From assembly GCA_964519035.1 (NCBI GenBank), contig CAZFKZ010000011.1, positions 1 to 42,141 on the forward strand: a stretch of 42,141 nucleotides of DNA, written 5' to 3'. A program made the position numbers and the translations under genes. The notes under the pieces are model-generated. The model was not told where the DNA came from. It searched no databases and was given only the letters and a program-made list of their open reading frames with translations. Each line of letters opens with the position of its first letter. Position 1 is the first letter of the stretch. The DNA comes from CAJJBL01 sp964519035 (GTDB lineage Bacteria > Pseudomonadota > Alphaproteobacteria > Puniceispirillales > Marisalimonadaceae). Below are positions 34,160 through 42,086 of the stretch, piece after piece.

Positions 34160-35266
34160 ATGCAAGCTGAAATTCAATTGAAATTCAATGAAATAGACTA
34201 TTCACTTGAGATATTAAAAAAACATATTGATTGGGATAACTCTATAACAAAAATTAATAAATTATCTTTATTAACTGAAGAACAAAATTTTTGGAATGAT
34301 ACATCCAAAGCGCAAATTATTATGAAAGAGAAAAAACAATTAGAAAGACTAGTTGATATTATAACAAATATTGAAAATCAAAAAAATGATTTAGTCGAAA
34401 TATTAGATCTTGGCGAACAAGAAAATGATATGTCTTTAATATCCGATACTATCGAAGAAATAGATATTTTAGTTAAAAAATGTATAAAACTTCAGTTAGA
34501 AAGTCTTCTTTCTGGAGAAGCTGATTCAAATAATTGTTACATAGAAATTCATGCTGGAGCTGGTGGAACTGAAGCACAAGATTGGGCATTAATGTTACAA
34601 AGGATGTACTTTAGATGGGCAGAAAAAAGGGGTTTTAAGGTTTCATTTGTTGAAGAAAGTTCAGGAGACGAGGCTGGGATCAAATCTTGTACACTATTTA
34701 TAGAAGGGTTTAATGCCTTTGGCTGGTCAAAAACTGAATCTGGAGTTCATCGTTTAGTAAGAATATCCCCTTTCGATTCGTCCTCTAGAAGACACACTAG
34801 TTTTGCTTCTGTTTGGGTATATCCTCAAATCAATAACGAAATAGATATTGATATTGAAGATAAAGATCTGAGGATTGATACTTATAGGGCCTCTGGAGCA
34901 GGGGGGCAACATGTTAACAAAACTGACTCTGCAATTAGAATTACACATTTACCTACAAATACAGTTGTACAATGCCAAAACGATAGATCACAACACAGAA
35001 ATAGGGCACAAGCTATGTCAATGCTTAGAGCTAAACTATATGAAATCGAATTAAAGCGAAGAGAAGACGTTAATAATCAAAATGCACTTTCCAAAGGTGA
35101 AATAGGTTGGGGTAGTCAGATACGTTCCTATGTTCTCCATCCTTATCAAATGGTAAAAGATTTAAGAACAAATATTGAAGTAGGTAATACACAATCTGTT
35201 TTGGATGGTGATTTGGATATTTTTATAGAGTCAGCTTTAGCTTTAAAGGTAGGAATGAAAAGATAA
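34160..35266 (+). CDS. prfB: Peptide chain release factor 2
   Basis: RF2 reads UGA and UAA stop codons and releases the finished protein. The 368-residue protein is complete in one frame. In E. coli a +1 frameshift is needed near codon 26; here the matching region (ILKKHIDWDN) is continuous, as in other Alphaproteobacteria. The stop-recognition motif SPF lies in LVRISPFDSSSRRHTSFAS. The peptidyl-hydrolysis motif GGQ is at 248-250 (SGAGGQHVNKTDSA). ATG 34160 has AAGG six bases upstream. It follows PBP1A by 18 bases, and its stop is one base from the convergent bcp stop. Confidence 0.98.
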   Translation: MQAEIQLKFNEIDYSLEILKKHIDWDNSITKINKLSLLTEEQNFWNDTSKAQIIMKEKKQLERLVDIITNIENQKNDLVEILDLGEQENDMSLISDTIEEIDILVKKCIKLQLESLLSGEADSNNCYIEIHAGAGGTEAQDWALMLQRMYFRWAEKRGFKVSFVEESSGDEAGIKSCTLFIEGFNAFGWSKTESGVHRLVRISPFDSSSRRHTSFASVWVYPQINNEIDIDIEDKDLRIDTYRASGAGGQHVNKTDSAIRITHLPTNTVVQCQNDRSQHRNRAQAMSMLRAKLYEIELKRREDVNNQNALSKGEIGWGSQIRSYVLHPYQMVKDLRTNIEVGNTQSVLDGDLDIFIESALALKVGMKR

Positions 35267-35267
35267 A

Positions 35268-35732
35268 TTAAGCGTTTAGTTTTTTTAGTTCTGACAACAC
35301 TTCTTCAGCGTGACCAGGAACTTTTACTTTAGGCCAAATATATTTTATTATGCCATCAGTATTAGATAAAAATGTAGCTCTTTGAATTCCCATGTATTTT
35401 TTTCCATACATAGACTTTTCGATCCAAACACCAAATTGTTCACAAACGGTATTTTCAAAATCTGCTCCAAGCTTACAAGTCAAATTATATTTCAATCTAA
35501 ATTTCAATTGTTTTTCTTTGGTATCTTTTGATATCCCAATAACAACACAGTTTGCATTATCAAAATCTTTTTGCAGGTTTGAAAATGCTATTGATTCTGC
35601 TGTGCATCCTGAAGTATCCGCTCTTGGAAAGAAAAAAATAACTATATTCTTACCAGTATAGTCTGATATTTTAAATTCAACATCATCAGTAGATATTTGA
35701 AATTGTGGTAATTCTTGATTGATTTCTAACAT
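35268..35732 (-). CDS. bcp: Thioredoxin-dependent peroxiredoxin, Bcp/PrxQ type
   Basis: Bcp reduces hydrogen peroxide and organic peroxides with electrons from thioredoxin. From ATG 35732 the protein has 154 residues. AGGTG lies about six bases before this ATG, so it is preferred over GTG 35741. The peroxidatic cysteine is C43 in FFFPRADTSGCTAE, with the T-x2-C pattern. Many PrxQ proteins have a resolving cysteine five residues later; here that position is Ile48. The protein may therefore work as a one-cysteine enzyme or use a more distant cysteine (for example the one in ENTVCEQFG). The C-terminus ends one base from prfB, tail-to-tail. Confidence 0.94.
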   Translation of the reverse strand: MLEINQELPQFQISTDDVEFKISDYTGKNIVIFFFPRADTSGCTAESIAFSNLQKDFDNANCVVIGISKDTKEKQLKFRLKYNLTCKLGADFENTVCEQFGVWIEKSMYGKKYMGIQRATFLSNTDGIIKYIWPKVKVPGHAEEVLSELKKLNA

Positions 35733-35819
35733 ATAATTCACCTAATAATTTAAGTTATTTAGCTTTAATATTATAATAATATAAACATAAAATATAATAA
35801 AATAAATTTTATGAATGGT

Positions 35820-37064
35820 CTAATCGAAAATTAAGATACCATGTTTTTTTCTTCCAGAAGATATTTTAACTTTTCCAGTTTGAAAATTCTGCTTTGATAC
35901 AATAAAATGTTCATCTTGAATTAAAACATCATTTACTTTTATAGCATTCCCCCTAATTAACCTCCTACCTTCTCCTTTTGATTTAGTGAAATTGAGGATA
36001 TTAAGTGCATCTAATATTAATATGGTTGAACTTGTAACCTTAGCATTTGGAAGTCCATCATCATCATCATTTTTTTTGTTGAAAGTGTTGTTTGCTGTCA
36101 AACATATTTTTTGTGCTTCTTCCTTACCTCTACATAAACCAGTTACTTCATTAGCTAAAACGATTTTAGCTTCATTTATTTCTGCCCCTTCAAGTTTCTC
36201 TAATTTTTTTATTTCGGACATTTCAAGTTCTGTAAATAATTTTAAAAATTTTATGACGTCTAAATCTTCTGTATTTCTCCAATATTGCCAAAAATCCCAA
36301 TTGGATAGCTGGTTTTCATTAAGCCAAATCGCCCCATCTGCGCTTTTACCCATTTTAGCTCCGCTATTGGTTGTTAAAAGTGGTGAAGTTAAACCAAAAG
36401 CTTGCTTAGATAACTTTTTCCTAACTAATTCGAGACCTGTAACAATATTACCCCATTGATCTGAACCACCCATTTGTAATTTACAGTTATATTTCTCATT
36501 TAGTTTCAAAAAATCAAATGCTTGTAAAAGTGAATAGTTGAATTCTAGAAAAGATAAGTTTTGCTCTCTTTCAAGTCTAAGTTTAACGCTATCTAAATTC
36601 ATTAATTTATTTATTGAAAAGGATTGACCAAAATCTCTTAAAAATGAAATATAGTTTAAATCTTCTAACCATAATGAATTATCAACCAATAAAGCATCAT
36701 TGTCTTTGTTCCCAAATTTTAAAAATTTTTGAAAAATAGTTTTAATGCTATTTTGATTTTCATTTATAATTTCATCAGTAAGAAGAGGTCTTGCTATATC
36801 TTTTCCAGATGGGTCCCCTATTTTAGTAGTTCCTCCTCCCAAAAGAACAATAGGTTTATTTCCAGTTTTCTGAAACCAACGTAGCATCATTATCTGCATT
36901 AAAGATCCTACGTGTAGAGAAGGGGCTGTACAATCAAATCCAATATATCCCGTGATTGATTTTTTTTTGCATACTGTATCTAGTGCGTTTTGGTCAGTTA
37001 TTTGATGAACAAAACCTCGTTCTAGCATAATTTTAAGAAAATCTGACTCTGCAATTTTTTTCAT
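35820..37064 (-). CDS. tyrS: Tyrosyl-tRNA synthetase
   Basis: TyrRS attaches tyrosine to tRNA-Tyr. The 414-residue class I enzyme has the HIGH-type motif APSLHVGSL (48-54 region), GGGTTKIGDPSGKD, and the tyrosine-binding and dimer segment QMGGSDQWGNI. The KMSKS-type motif is KMGKS (237-241), and a C-terminal S4 RNA-binding domain follows (about 345-414, EGRRLIRGNAIKVNDV). This matches the TyrS family with HVGH-type and KMGKS motifs common in Alphaproteobacteria. ATG 37064 gives the family start. It lies 18 bases downstream of the hydrolase gene on the same strand, so they may be co-transcribed. Confidence 0.97.
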   Translation of the reverse strand: MKKIAESDFLKIMLERGFVHQITDQNALDTVCKKKSITGYIGFDCTAPSLHVGSLMQIMMLRWFQKTGNKPIVLLGGGTTKIGDPSGKDIARPLLTDEIINENQNSIKTIFQKFLKFGNKDNDALLVDNSLWLEDLNYISFLRDFGQSFSINKLMNLDSVKLRLEREQNLSFLEFNYSLLQAFDFLKLNEKYNCKLQMGGSDQWGNIVTGLELVRKKLSKQAFGLTSPLLTTNSGAKMGKSADGAIWLNENQLSNWDFWQYWRNTEDLDVIKFLKLFTELEMSEIKKLEKLEGAEINEAKIVLANEVTGLCRGKEEAQKICLTANNTFNKKNDDDDGLPNAKVTSSTILILDALNILNFTKSKGEGRRLIRGNAIKVNDVLIQDEHFIVSKQNFQTGKVKISSGRKKHGILIFD

Positions 37065-37082
37065 ACTAATCTCTAATCTTTA

Positions 37083-37742
37083 TCACAGTTCTATGTACTC
37101 GTCAGGATCTAAAATATTATTTAAATACTTTTTAATAGCATTTATTAAATCATCGTTGTGGTTGCTAAACATGTGATTTGCTTCTTTAATGAACTCTAAT
37201 TCAATTTTTATACCTTTTTGTATAGACAATCGATCAACCAGTTTTTGAATGGTTTCATAAGGTACTCTCTTATTATTTTCACCATGAATTATTAATCCGG
37301 AGGCAGGGCAGGGAGCAAGAAAAGAGAAGTCAAATTTATCTGCGGGTGGTGAAACAGATATAAATCCAATAATTTCAGGTCGTCGCATCATTAATTGCAT
37401 TCCAACCCACGAACCAAAGGAAAATCCTGCTATAAATGTGTACCTTGAGTGAATATTTTGGGATTGAAGCCAGTCTAAAACTGCAGCTGCATCAGCAAGC
37501 TCTCCTTCTCCGCCTTCATAAACACCCTCACTTCTGCCAACCCCTCTAAAATTAAATCGTAAAACAGAAAAACCTCTATTCCTAAATTCATGATACATTC
37601 CATATGAAACTCTATTATTCATACTGCCACCCTGGTTAGGCTCAGGATGCAGAACAAGAGCTATAGGGCTATCTGGAGAAGAGCCAGGATGGTATCTGCA
37701 TTCAATTCTTCCTTGTGGTCCATTTAGAATTACCTCAGGCAT
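37083..37742 (-). CDS. Alpha/beta hydrolase, COG2945-like
   Basis: This 219-residue cytosolic alpha/beta hydrolase resembles the small COG2945 family, whose substrate is unknown. It shows an oxyanion-side segment LVLHPEPNQGG, the run RFNFRGVGRSEG, the nucleophile elbow GFSFGSWVG with the active serine, and a C-terminal histidine in EANHMF. At the place where the acid residue normally sits, the loop reads HGENNKRVP; the usual aspartate appears to be Asn, so catalysis may be altered or another residue may serve. ATG 37742 has GGAG eight bases upstream. It is divergent from cysE across 234 bases and lies upstream of tyrS. Confidence 0.85.
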   Translation of the reverse strand: MPEVILNGPQGRIECRYHPGSSPDSPIALVLHPEPNQGGSMNNRVSYGMYHEFRNRGFSVLRFNFRGVGRSEGVYEGGEGELADAAAVLDWLQSQNIHSRYTFIAGFSFGSWVGMQLMMRRPEIIGFISVSPPADKFDFSFLAPCPASGLIIHGENNKRVPYETIQKLVDRLSIQKGIKIELEFIKEANHMFSNHNDDLINAIKKYLNNILDPDEYIEL

Positions 37743-37976
37743 TTGTATTTCTCCAAAATCATATTATAATTTTTAATTAAATATAACACATTGGTATAGG
37801 CATAAAAACAAAAAGGTACAAATTTAAAACTCTTAATAGACAAAATAATAATAAAAAATGCTAGTACGTATGAATAATTACTATTTATGCAATATTTGTT
37901 ATTATCTTTTCAAATTTATATCTTATATTATATTAAGATTATGATATTAATCAGTCATATTATTATGGAAAAATAA

Positions 37977-38645
37977 ATGAAAATTAAAAAATTTCTTGAA
38001 GAAATTGACTCTATTATTGAAAGAGATCCTGCTGCCAGAAGTAGGTTAGGTGTTATTTTTTTATATCCATCTTTTCATGTGATGATTTTTTATAAAGTAG
38101 CTAATATATTATGGAGATATAACTTAAAGTTTATTTCAAGGTTAATTATGCAATTTGCTAGAATGTTAACAGGAATAGAAATTCATCCAGCAGCAAAAAT
38201 TGGTCCTAATTTTTTTATGGATCATGGTTTAGGTATAGTTATTGGAGAAACGGCTGAAATTGGATCAGATGTAACAATATATCAAGGTGTAACTTTAGGA
38301 GGCGTTATGCCTTCTGTTGAAAGTGAAGCTCAACGTAACCAAAAGAGACATCCAACTATTGGTAATAAGGTTATTATAGGATCAGGTGCACAAGTGTTAG
38401 GTGCTATAACGGTTGGTGACTACGCACGTATAGGAGCTAATTCTGTAGTCTCAAAAGATGTACCTCCAAATGTTACAGTAGCTGGTGTGCCAGCAAGGCA
38501 ATTTGGTAAAGAAGCCAAAATATCTGGTTTTAAAGCGTATGGGGTTAATGCTAATGCAATTGATCCAAGAGAAAAAACATTAAATTCATTAATAAAAAAG
38601 ATAGAATTTTTAGAAAAAAAAGTTAAATCTCTAGAAAAAAAATAA
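37977..38645 (+). CDS. cysE: Serine O-acetyltransferase
   Basis: CysE acetylates serine to O-acetylserine, the acceptor for sulfide in cysteine synthesis. The 222-residue protein is the short form. An N-terminal helical region with DPAARSRLGVIFLYPSFHV is followed by left-handed beta-helix hexapeptide repeats with the active-site block IHPAAKIG, FMDHGLGIVIGETAEIG, TIYQGVTLGG and PTIGNKVIIGSGAQVLG. A Lys/Glu-rich coiled-coil tail closes the protein (IKKIEFLEKKVKSLEKK). ATG 37977 fits. It is the first gene of a plus-strand run with cysteine desulfurase (29-base gap), ferredoxin and mnmA, so cysteine synthesis and sulfur release are side by side. The 234-base gap upstream has an inverted repeat at 37940-37959 of unknown meaning. 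Confidence 0.95.
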   Translation: MKIKKFLEEIDSIIERDPAARSRLGVIFLYPSFHVMIFYKVANILWRYNLKFISRLIMQFARMLTGIEIHPAAKIGPNFFMDHGLGIVIGETAEIGSDVTIYQGVTLGGVMPSVESEAQRNQKRHPTIGNKVIIGSGAQVLGAITVGDYARIGANSVVSKDVPPNVTVAGVPARQFGKEAKISGFKAYGVNANAIDPREKTLNSLIKKIEFLEKKVKSLEKK

Positions 38646-38674
38646 TAATATTATAAATAAAGATTTTTACATAA

Positions 38675-39802
38675 ATGAGAAAATTAGAACAATCAACTTA
38701 TCTTGACTACAATGCGACAGTTCCTATTTTAGCGGATGTAAAGGATGCCGTTATTGAATGTATGAATTTGGGACCTTTGAATGCTTCATCAATTCACTCT
38801 TTTGGGAGAAAAGGTAAAAATATAATTGAAACATCAAGAGAAAATATATCTGATTTAATCAATGTTAAAGTAGAAGACATTATATTCACAAGTTCTGCTA
38901 CTGAAGCAACAAATTTACTATTTAATAATTTTGAGACTATAATTGTAAGCGCTATTGAGCATTTAGCAGTATTATCTTCTTCTAAAAGTAATTTAGTAGT
39001 TAAAGTAAATAAAAATGGGCTCATAGATCTGAATTCGCTAGAAGATTTGTTGAAGACACAAACTAGTCATAAACAAAATGTGCTTGTTTCAATTATGTGG
39101 GTAAATAATGAAACAGGAGTTATACAGCCAATTGATGATGTAATTGGCCTTGCAAGAAAATATGGATGTTTCATTCACTGCGATGCAGCACAAGCCCTAG
39201 GAAAAGTAAAAATAGATTTAAAAAAAAATGATTTAGATTTTGTTACGTTATCAGGTCATAAAATTGGGGCGCCTTCAGGCATAGGAGCTTTGGTTGTCAA
39301 TAATAATTTTCATTTAAGTGCTCAAATATTTGGAGGTGGACAAGAAAAAGGGATGCGTGCTGGAACTGAAAATATTTTAGGGATATGTGGGTTTGGTATT
39401 GCAGCTAATATATTATCTAAAGCAACAGATGAAAGCTTTAATGAAATAACAACTCTTAGAGATTATTTAATAAAAAAAATTAAATCATTAAGACCAGAAA
39501 CAGTTCTTTTTGGAGAGCATTCTAGTCGTGTCAACAATACAATTCTTATAGCATTGCCAAATATACCTGGAGATTTATCATTAATGAAATTAGATCTAGA
39601 CGGTTTTGCTGTTAGTTCTGGTTCGGCATGTAGTTCAGGAAAAATAAGTGAAAGTCATGTTATAAATGCGATGAATTTTAAAAATTTGGCTTCAAATAGT
39701 ATCAGGATTTCTCTCCCTCCTAATACGAAAATGTTAAAACGAGAAAACTTGATTACTACTAATGAATTAGATAGATTAGCCCAATGCTGGTCTAATTTGT
39801 AA
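38675..39802 (+). CDS. Cysteine desulfurase, NifS/IscS-like
   Basis: This PLP enzyme takes sulfur from cysteine as a persulfide for Fe-S clusters or tRNA thiolation. The 375-residue protein has DYNATVPI at the N-terminus, SSATEATNLL, and MWVNNETGVIQPI. CDAAQALGK contains the PLP-binding aspartate, SGHKIGAPSGIGAL the Schiff-base lysine, GGGQEKGMRAGTEN follows, and the catalytic cysteine loop is SSGSACSSGK. That loop is of the long, group I type used by NifS and IscS rather than SufS. Its place just before a [2Fe-2S] ferredoxin and mnmA suggests it donates sulfur to one or both. No iscU, iscA or hscBA is in the window, so I give no iscS symbol. Confidence 0.93.
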   Translation: MRKLEQSTYLDYNATVPILADVKDAVIECMNLGPLNASSIHSFGRKGKNIIETSRENISDLINVKVEDIIFTSSATEATNLLFNNFETIIVSAIEHLAVLSSSKSNLVVKVNKNGLIDLNSLEDLLKTQTSHKQNVLVSIMWVNNETGVIQPIDDVIGLARKYGCFIHCDAAQALGKVKIDLKKNDLDFVTLSGHKIGAPSGIGALVVNNNFHLSAQIFGGGQEKGMRAGTENILGICGFGIAANILSKATDESFNEITTLRDYLIKKIKSLRPETVLFGEHSSRVNNTILIALPNIPGDLSLMKLDLDGFAVSSGSACSSGKISESHVINAMNFKNLASNSIRISLPPNTKMLKRENLITTNELDRLAQCWSNL

Positions 39803-39826
39803 TAATTAAAAGATATGGAGTGAAAT

Positions 39827-40138
39827 TTGCCAAAATTAATATTTGTTGAGCAAGACGGAAATGAACATTCTATTGAAGCTGAGAATGGCTTGTCTGTTAT
39901 GGAAATTGCTAGAGATAATGACTTAGGTATTGAAGGCACTTGTGGAGGTTCAATTTCGTGTTGTACTTGTCATGTCATAGTAGACCCTGAGTGGTTTCCG
40001 ATTGTAGGGAAACCTAATCCTGATGAAGAAGACATGTTAGATCTAGCTTTTGGTTTGCAGGCAACTTCAAGGCTTGCTTGTCAGATTGAAGTTACTGATG
40101 AATTAAATGGTTTGCGTGTTGTAATTCCAGAAGAATAG
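39827..40138 (+). CDS. fdx: [2Fe-2S] ferredoxin, adrenodoxin type
   Basis: This is a small electron carrier of the adrenodoxin/Isc-ferredoxin class. The 103-residue protein has the cluster ligands C39, C45, C48 and C85 (GTCGGSISCCTCHV and SRLACQIEV), matching C-x5-C-x2-C-xn-C. An extra cysteine at 46 lies beside the cluster. The acidic partner-binding stretch NPDEEDMLDLA is present, and it ends with VVIPEE. The start is TTG 39827 with GGAG (39817-39820) six bases upstream; no ATG precedes the conserved N-terminus. In Isc systems such a ferredoxin supplies electrons for cluster assembly. The mnmA start follows after six bases. Confidence 0.95.
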   Translation: MPKLIFVEQDGNEHSIEAENGLSVMEIARDNDLGIEGTCGGSISCCTCHVIVDPEWFPIVGKPNPDEEDMLDLAFGLQATSRLACQIEVTDELNGLRVVIPEE

Positions 40139-40144
40139 AAAATA

Positions 40145-41314
40145 ATGATTAATAGAAAAAAAATAATTAAAGATATGGATCTAGAAGGTTCACCTGGTGA
40201 TCATAGGATAGTTGTAGCTATGTCTGGTGGAGTGGATTCGTCAGTAACAGCTGCACTTTTAGTTGAATCTGGCTATGACGTAATTGGCTTAACCATGCAG
40301 TTATATGATCATGGTAAGGCTTTACAAAAAAAAGGAGCCTGTTGTGCAGGGTCTGATATTAATGATGCTAGATTAGTAGCTAACAAACTAAAAATACCTC
40401 ATTATGTTCTCAATTATGAAAATCTTTTTCAAGATAAGGTTATGGAAGATTTTGCAGATTCTTATTTAAGAGGTGAAACTCCTATTCCTTGTGTAAGATG
40501 TAATCAAACAGTCAAGTTTGTTGATATGGTCGAAAGAGCAAAACAACTTGGTGCGAGTGCAATGGCGACGGGACACTATATTCAAAGAAAAATTTTTTCA
40601 GGTTATCCTAATTTATTTAAAGGGCTTGATGAAACTAAAGATCAATCCTATTTTTTATTTGCAACTACTAAAACGCAACTTGAGTTTTTAAGGTTTCCAC
40701 TAGGCTCTCTTACAAAAGAAGAGACTAGAGCCGTTGCTCGAAGACATGAACTCAAAGTAGCTGAAAAACCTGATAGTCAAGATATATGTTTTGTTCCAGA
40801 AGGTCGATATGCAGATGTTGTTAGAAAGTTGCGACCAGGAAATATCGAAGCTGGTAACATTATTGATGTAAATGGAACATTACTTGGAAAGCATAATGGT
40901 ATTATTGATTATACTATTGGACAAAGAAAAGGAATTGGCATTGGAGGAAGAAAAGGTGTTGAGGATAAAAATTCTGTTTTATATGTAATAGCTTTAGACT
41001 CCAAAAATCATAATGTGATTGTTGGTCCAAAACACTTGCTAGCGTGTAATAACATCAAAATATCTGAATGTAATTGGATTGTTAAAGAGCCTGAAAAATC
41101 AAAATTTAAGGTATTAGTAAAATTAAGAAATACATCAAAAGCAGTTAGTGGAACTGTAGATGTGAATTATGATAGTGGCTTTTCACATTTATATTTTGAT
41201 CAACCTCAATATGGGGTGTCGACAGGACAAGCTGCAGTTTTTTATAACACGGAAGAAAATGCTCATGTTCTTGGTGGTGGTTGGATAGCAGATGCTCCAA
41301 ACATGTATGTATAA
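40145..41314 (+). CDS. mnmA: tRNA-specific 2-thiouridylase MnmA
   Basis: MnmA thiolates uridine 34 of Lys, Glu and Gln tRNAs, using ATP to activate the base and a persulfide derived from cysteine desulfurase. The 389-residue protein has the PP-loop AMSGGVDSSVTAALL, GLTMQLYDHG, and the first catalytic cysteine in PCVRCNQTVKF. It also has MATGHYIQ, KDQSYFLF, the second cysteine in DSQDICFVPEG, and TIGQRKGIGIGG at the tRNA-binding junction. ATG 40145 gives a short N-terminal extension before the PP-loop. It follows the ferredoxin gene by six bases, and the upstream desulfurase could be its sulfur source. The next gene starts 12 bases after its stop. Confidence 0.97.
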   Translation: MINRKKIIKDMDLEGSPGDHRIVVAMSGGVDSSVTAALLVESGYDVIGLTMQLYDHGKALQKKGACCAGSDINDARLVANKLKIPHYVLNYENLFQDKVMEDFADSYLRGETPIPCVRCNQTVKFVDMVERAKQLGASAMATGHYIQRKIFSGYPNLFKGLDETKDQSYFLFATTKTQLEFLRFPLGSLTKEETRAVARRHELKVAEKPDSQDICFVPEGRYADVVRKLRPGNIEAGNIIDVNGTLLGKHNGIIDYTIGQRKGIGIGGRKGVEDKNSVLYVIALDSKNHNVIVGPKHLLACNNIKISECNWIVKEPEKSKFKVLVKLRNTSKAVSGTVDVNYDSGFSHLYFDQPQYGVSTGQAAVFYNTEENAHVLGGGWIADAPNMYV

Positions 41315-41326
41315 TTATAATTTCAT

Positions 41327-41995
41327 ATGTTTAAAATAGATCATATTGTTTTTGCAGCTTCTTCTTTGGAAGAAGGTACGTCATTTATAGAAAGTCATTT
41401 GCAAACAAAATTAAGCGACATAGGTCACCATGATTTTATGGGAACGCATAATAGAGTATTAAAAATAGGAAAAAGTATCTATTTAGAAGTCATAGCAATA
41501 GACCCAAAAGCTAAATCTCTTGAACAGAAAAGATGGTTTAATTTGGATGATTTGAAATTACAAAAAAAGTTGCAACAAAAACCACAACTAATTGGTTATG
41601 TAATAGAGACCTATAATAAAAATATTTTTAAACATTATTTACCTTTTTTTAAAGCTCAAAGAGGTGATTACAAATGGAATTTTGCTATGCCAAAGCCATT
41701 AAATAATGAACTTTATTCTGGCATAATTGATAATGGAATAATGCCTAGTATAATCAATTGGGATAGTGAAAGCCCTATTCATAAAATGCAAGATAGTAGA
41801 TTTGAATTAGAAAACTTAGGAATAGAAATCACTGAACTACAATTTTCATATAAAGATTTTATTCGATCTTTAGGAAACTGCGATCAGATAACTTATTTGT
41901 TTGATACAAACTCAGAAAATCAAATGAAATTTGATTATCCTAAATTAAAATTAAGATTAAGAGACACTTTAACAAATAAGTTAGTTTTCTTATAA
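41327..41995 (+). CDS. Glyoxalase-like (VOC fold) protein
   Basis: This 222-residue protein starts with a typical VOC/glyoxalase-like opening, IDHIVFAASSLEEGTSFIE, and the segment HDFMGTHNRVLKIG..YLEVIAIDP. This matches the Glyoxalase_3-like family, in which a metal or ligand site is built from two beta-alpha-beta units. The second half diverges (PFFKAQRGDYKWNFAMP, GIMPSIINWDSESPIHKM). The function is unknown; no specific reaction can be claimed. ATG 41327 is 12 bases after the mnmA stop, so it probably ends the cysE-desulfurase-fdx-mnmA run. The tRNA-Met gene follows 91 bases downstream with its own likely promoter. Confidence 0.85.
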   Translation: MFKIDHIVFAASSLEEGTSFIESHLQTKLSDIGHHDFMGTHNRVLKIGKSIYLEVIAIDPKAKSLEQKRWFNLDDLKLQKKLQQKPQLIGYVIETYNKNIFKHYLPFFKAQRGDYKWNFAMPKPLNNELYSGIIDNGIMPSIINWDSESPIHKMQDSRFELENLGIEITELQFSYKDFIRSLGNCDQITYLFDTNSENQMKFDYPKLKLRLRDTLTNKLVFL

Positions 41996-42042
41996 TTTTA
42001 CTTACTTAATTTTATTTGTGCTTAGTTAATAGACGTAAATAC

Positions 42043-42071
42043 TTGACTGTGAAATAGTTTATATTTACTAA
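42043..42071 (+). promoter_or_regulatory. Likely promoter of the tRNA-Met gene
   Basis: TTGACT (42043-42048), 17 bases, then TACTAA (42066-42071). This is five of six at -35 and four of six at -10. Transcription would start near 42078, about nine bases before the mature tRNA, which is a typical tRNA leader length. Confidence 0.4.
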
Positions 42072-42086
42072 CAACTAAAGTAATTT

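Noticed and set aside
34160..34300. Programmed +1 frameshift in prfB.
   Set aside because: The reading frame is continuous through the region where E. coli has an in-frame UGA, and no CUUUGA-like slip site is present.
35986..36459. A 157-codon plus-strand open frame within tyrS.
   Set aside because: It lies wholly antisense to tyrS, whose protein is fully conserved; no ribosome-binding site or family match was seen.
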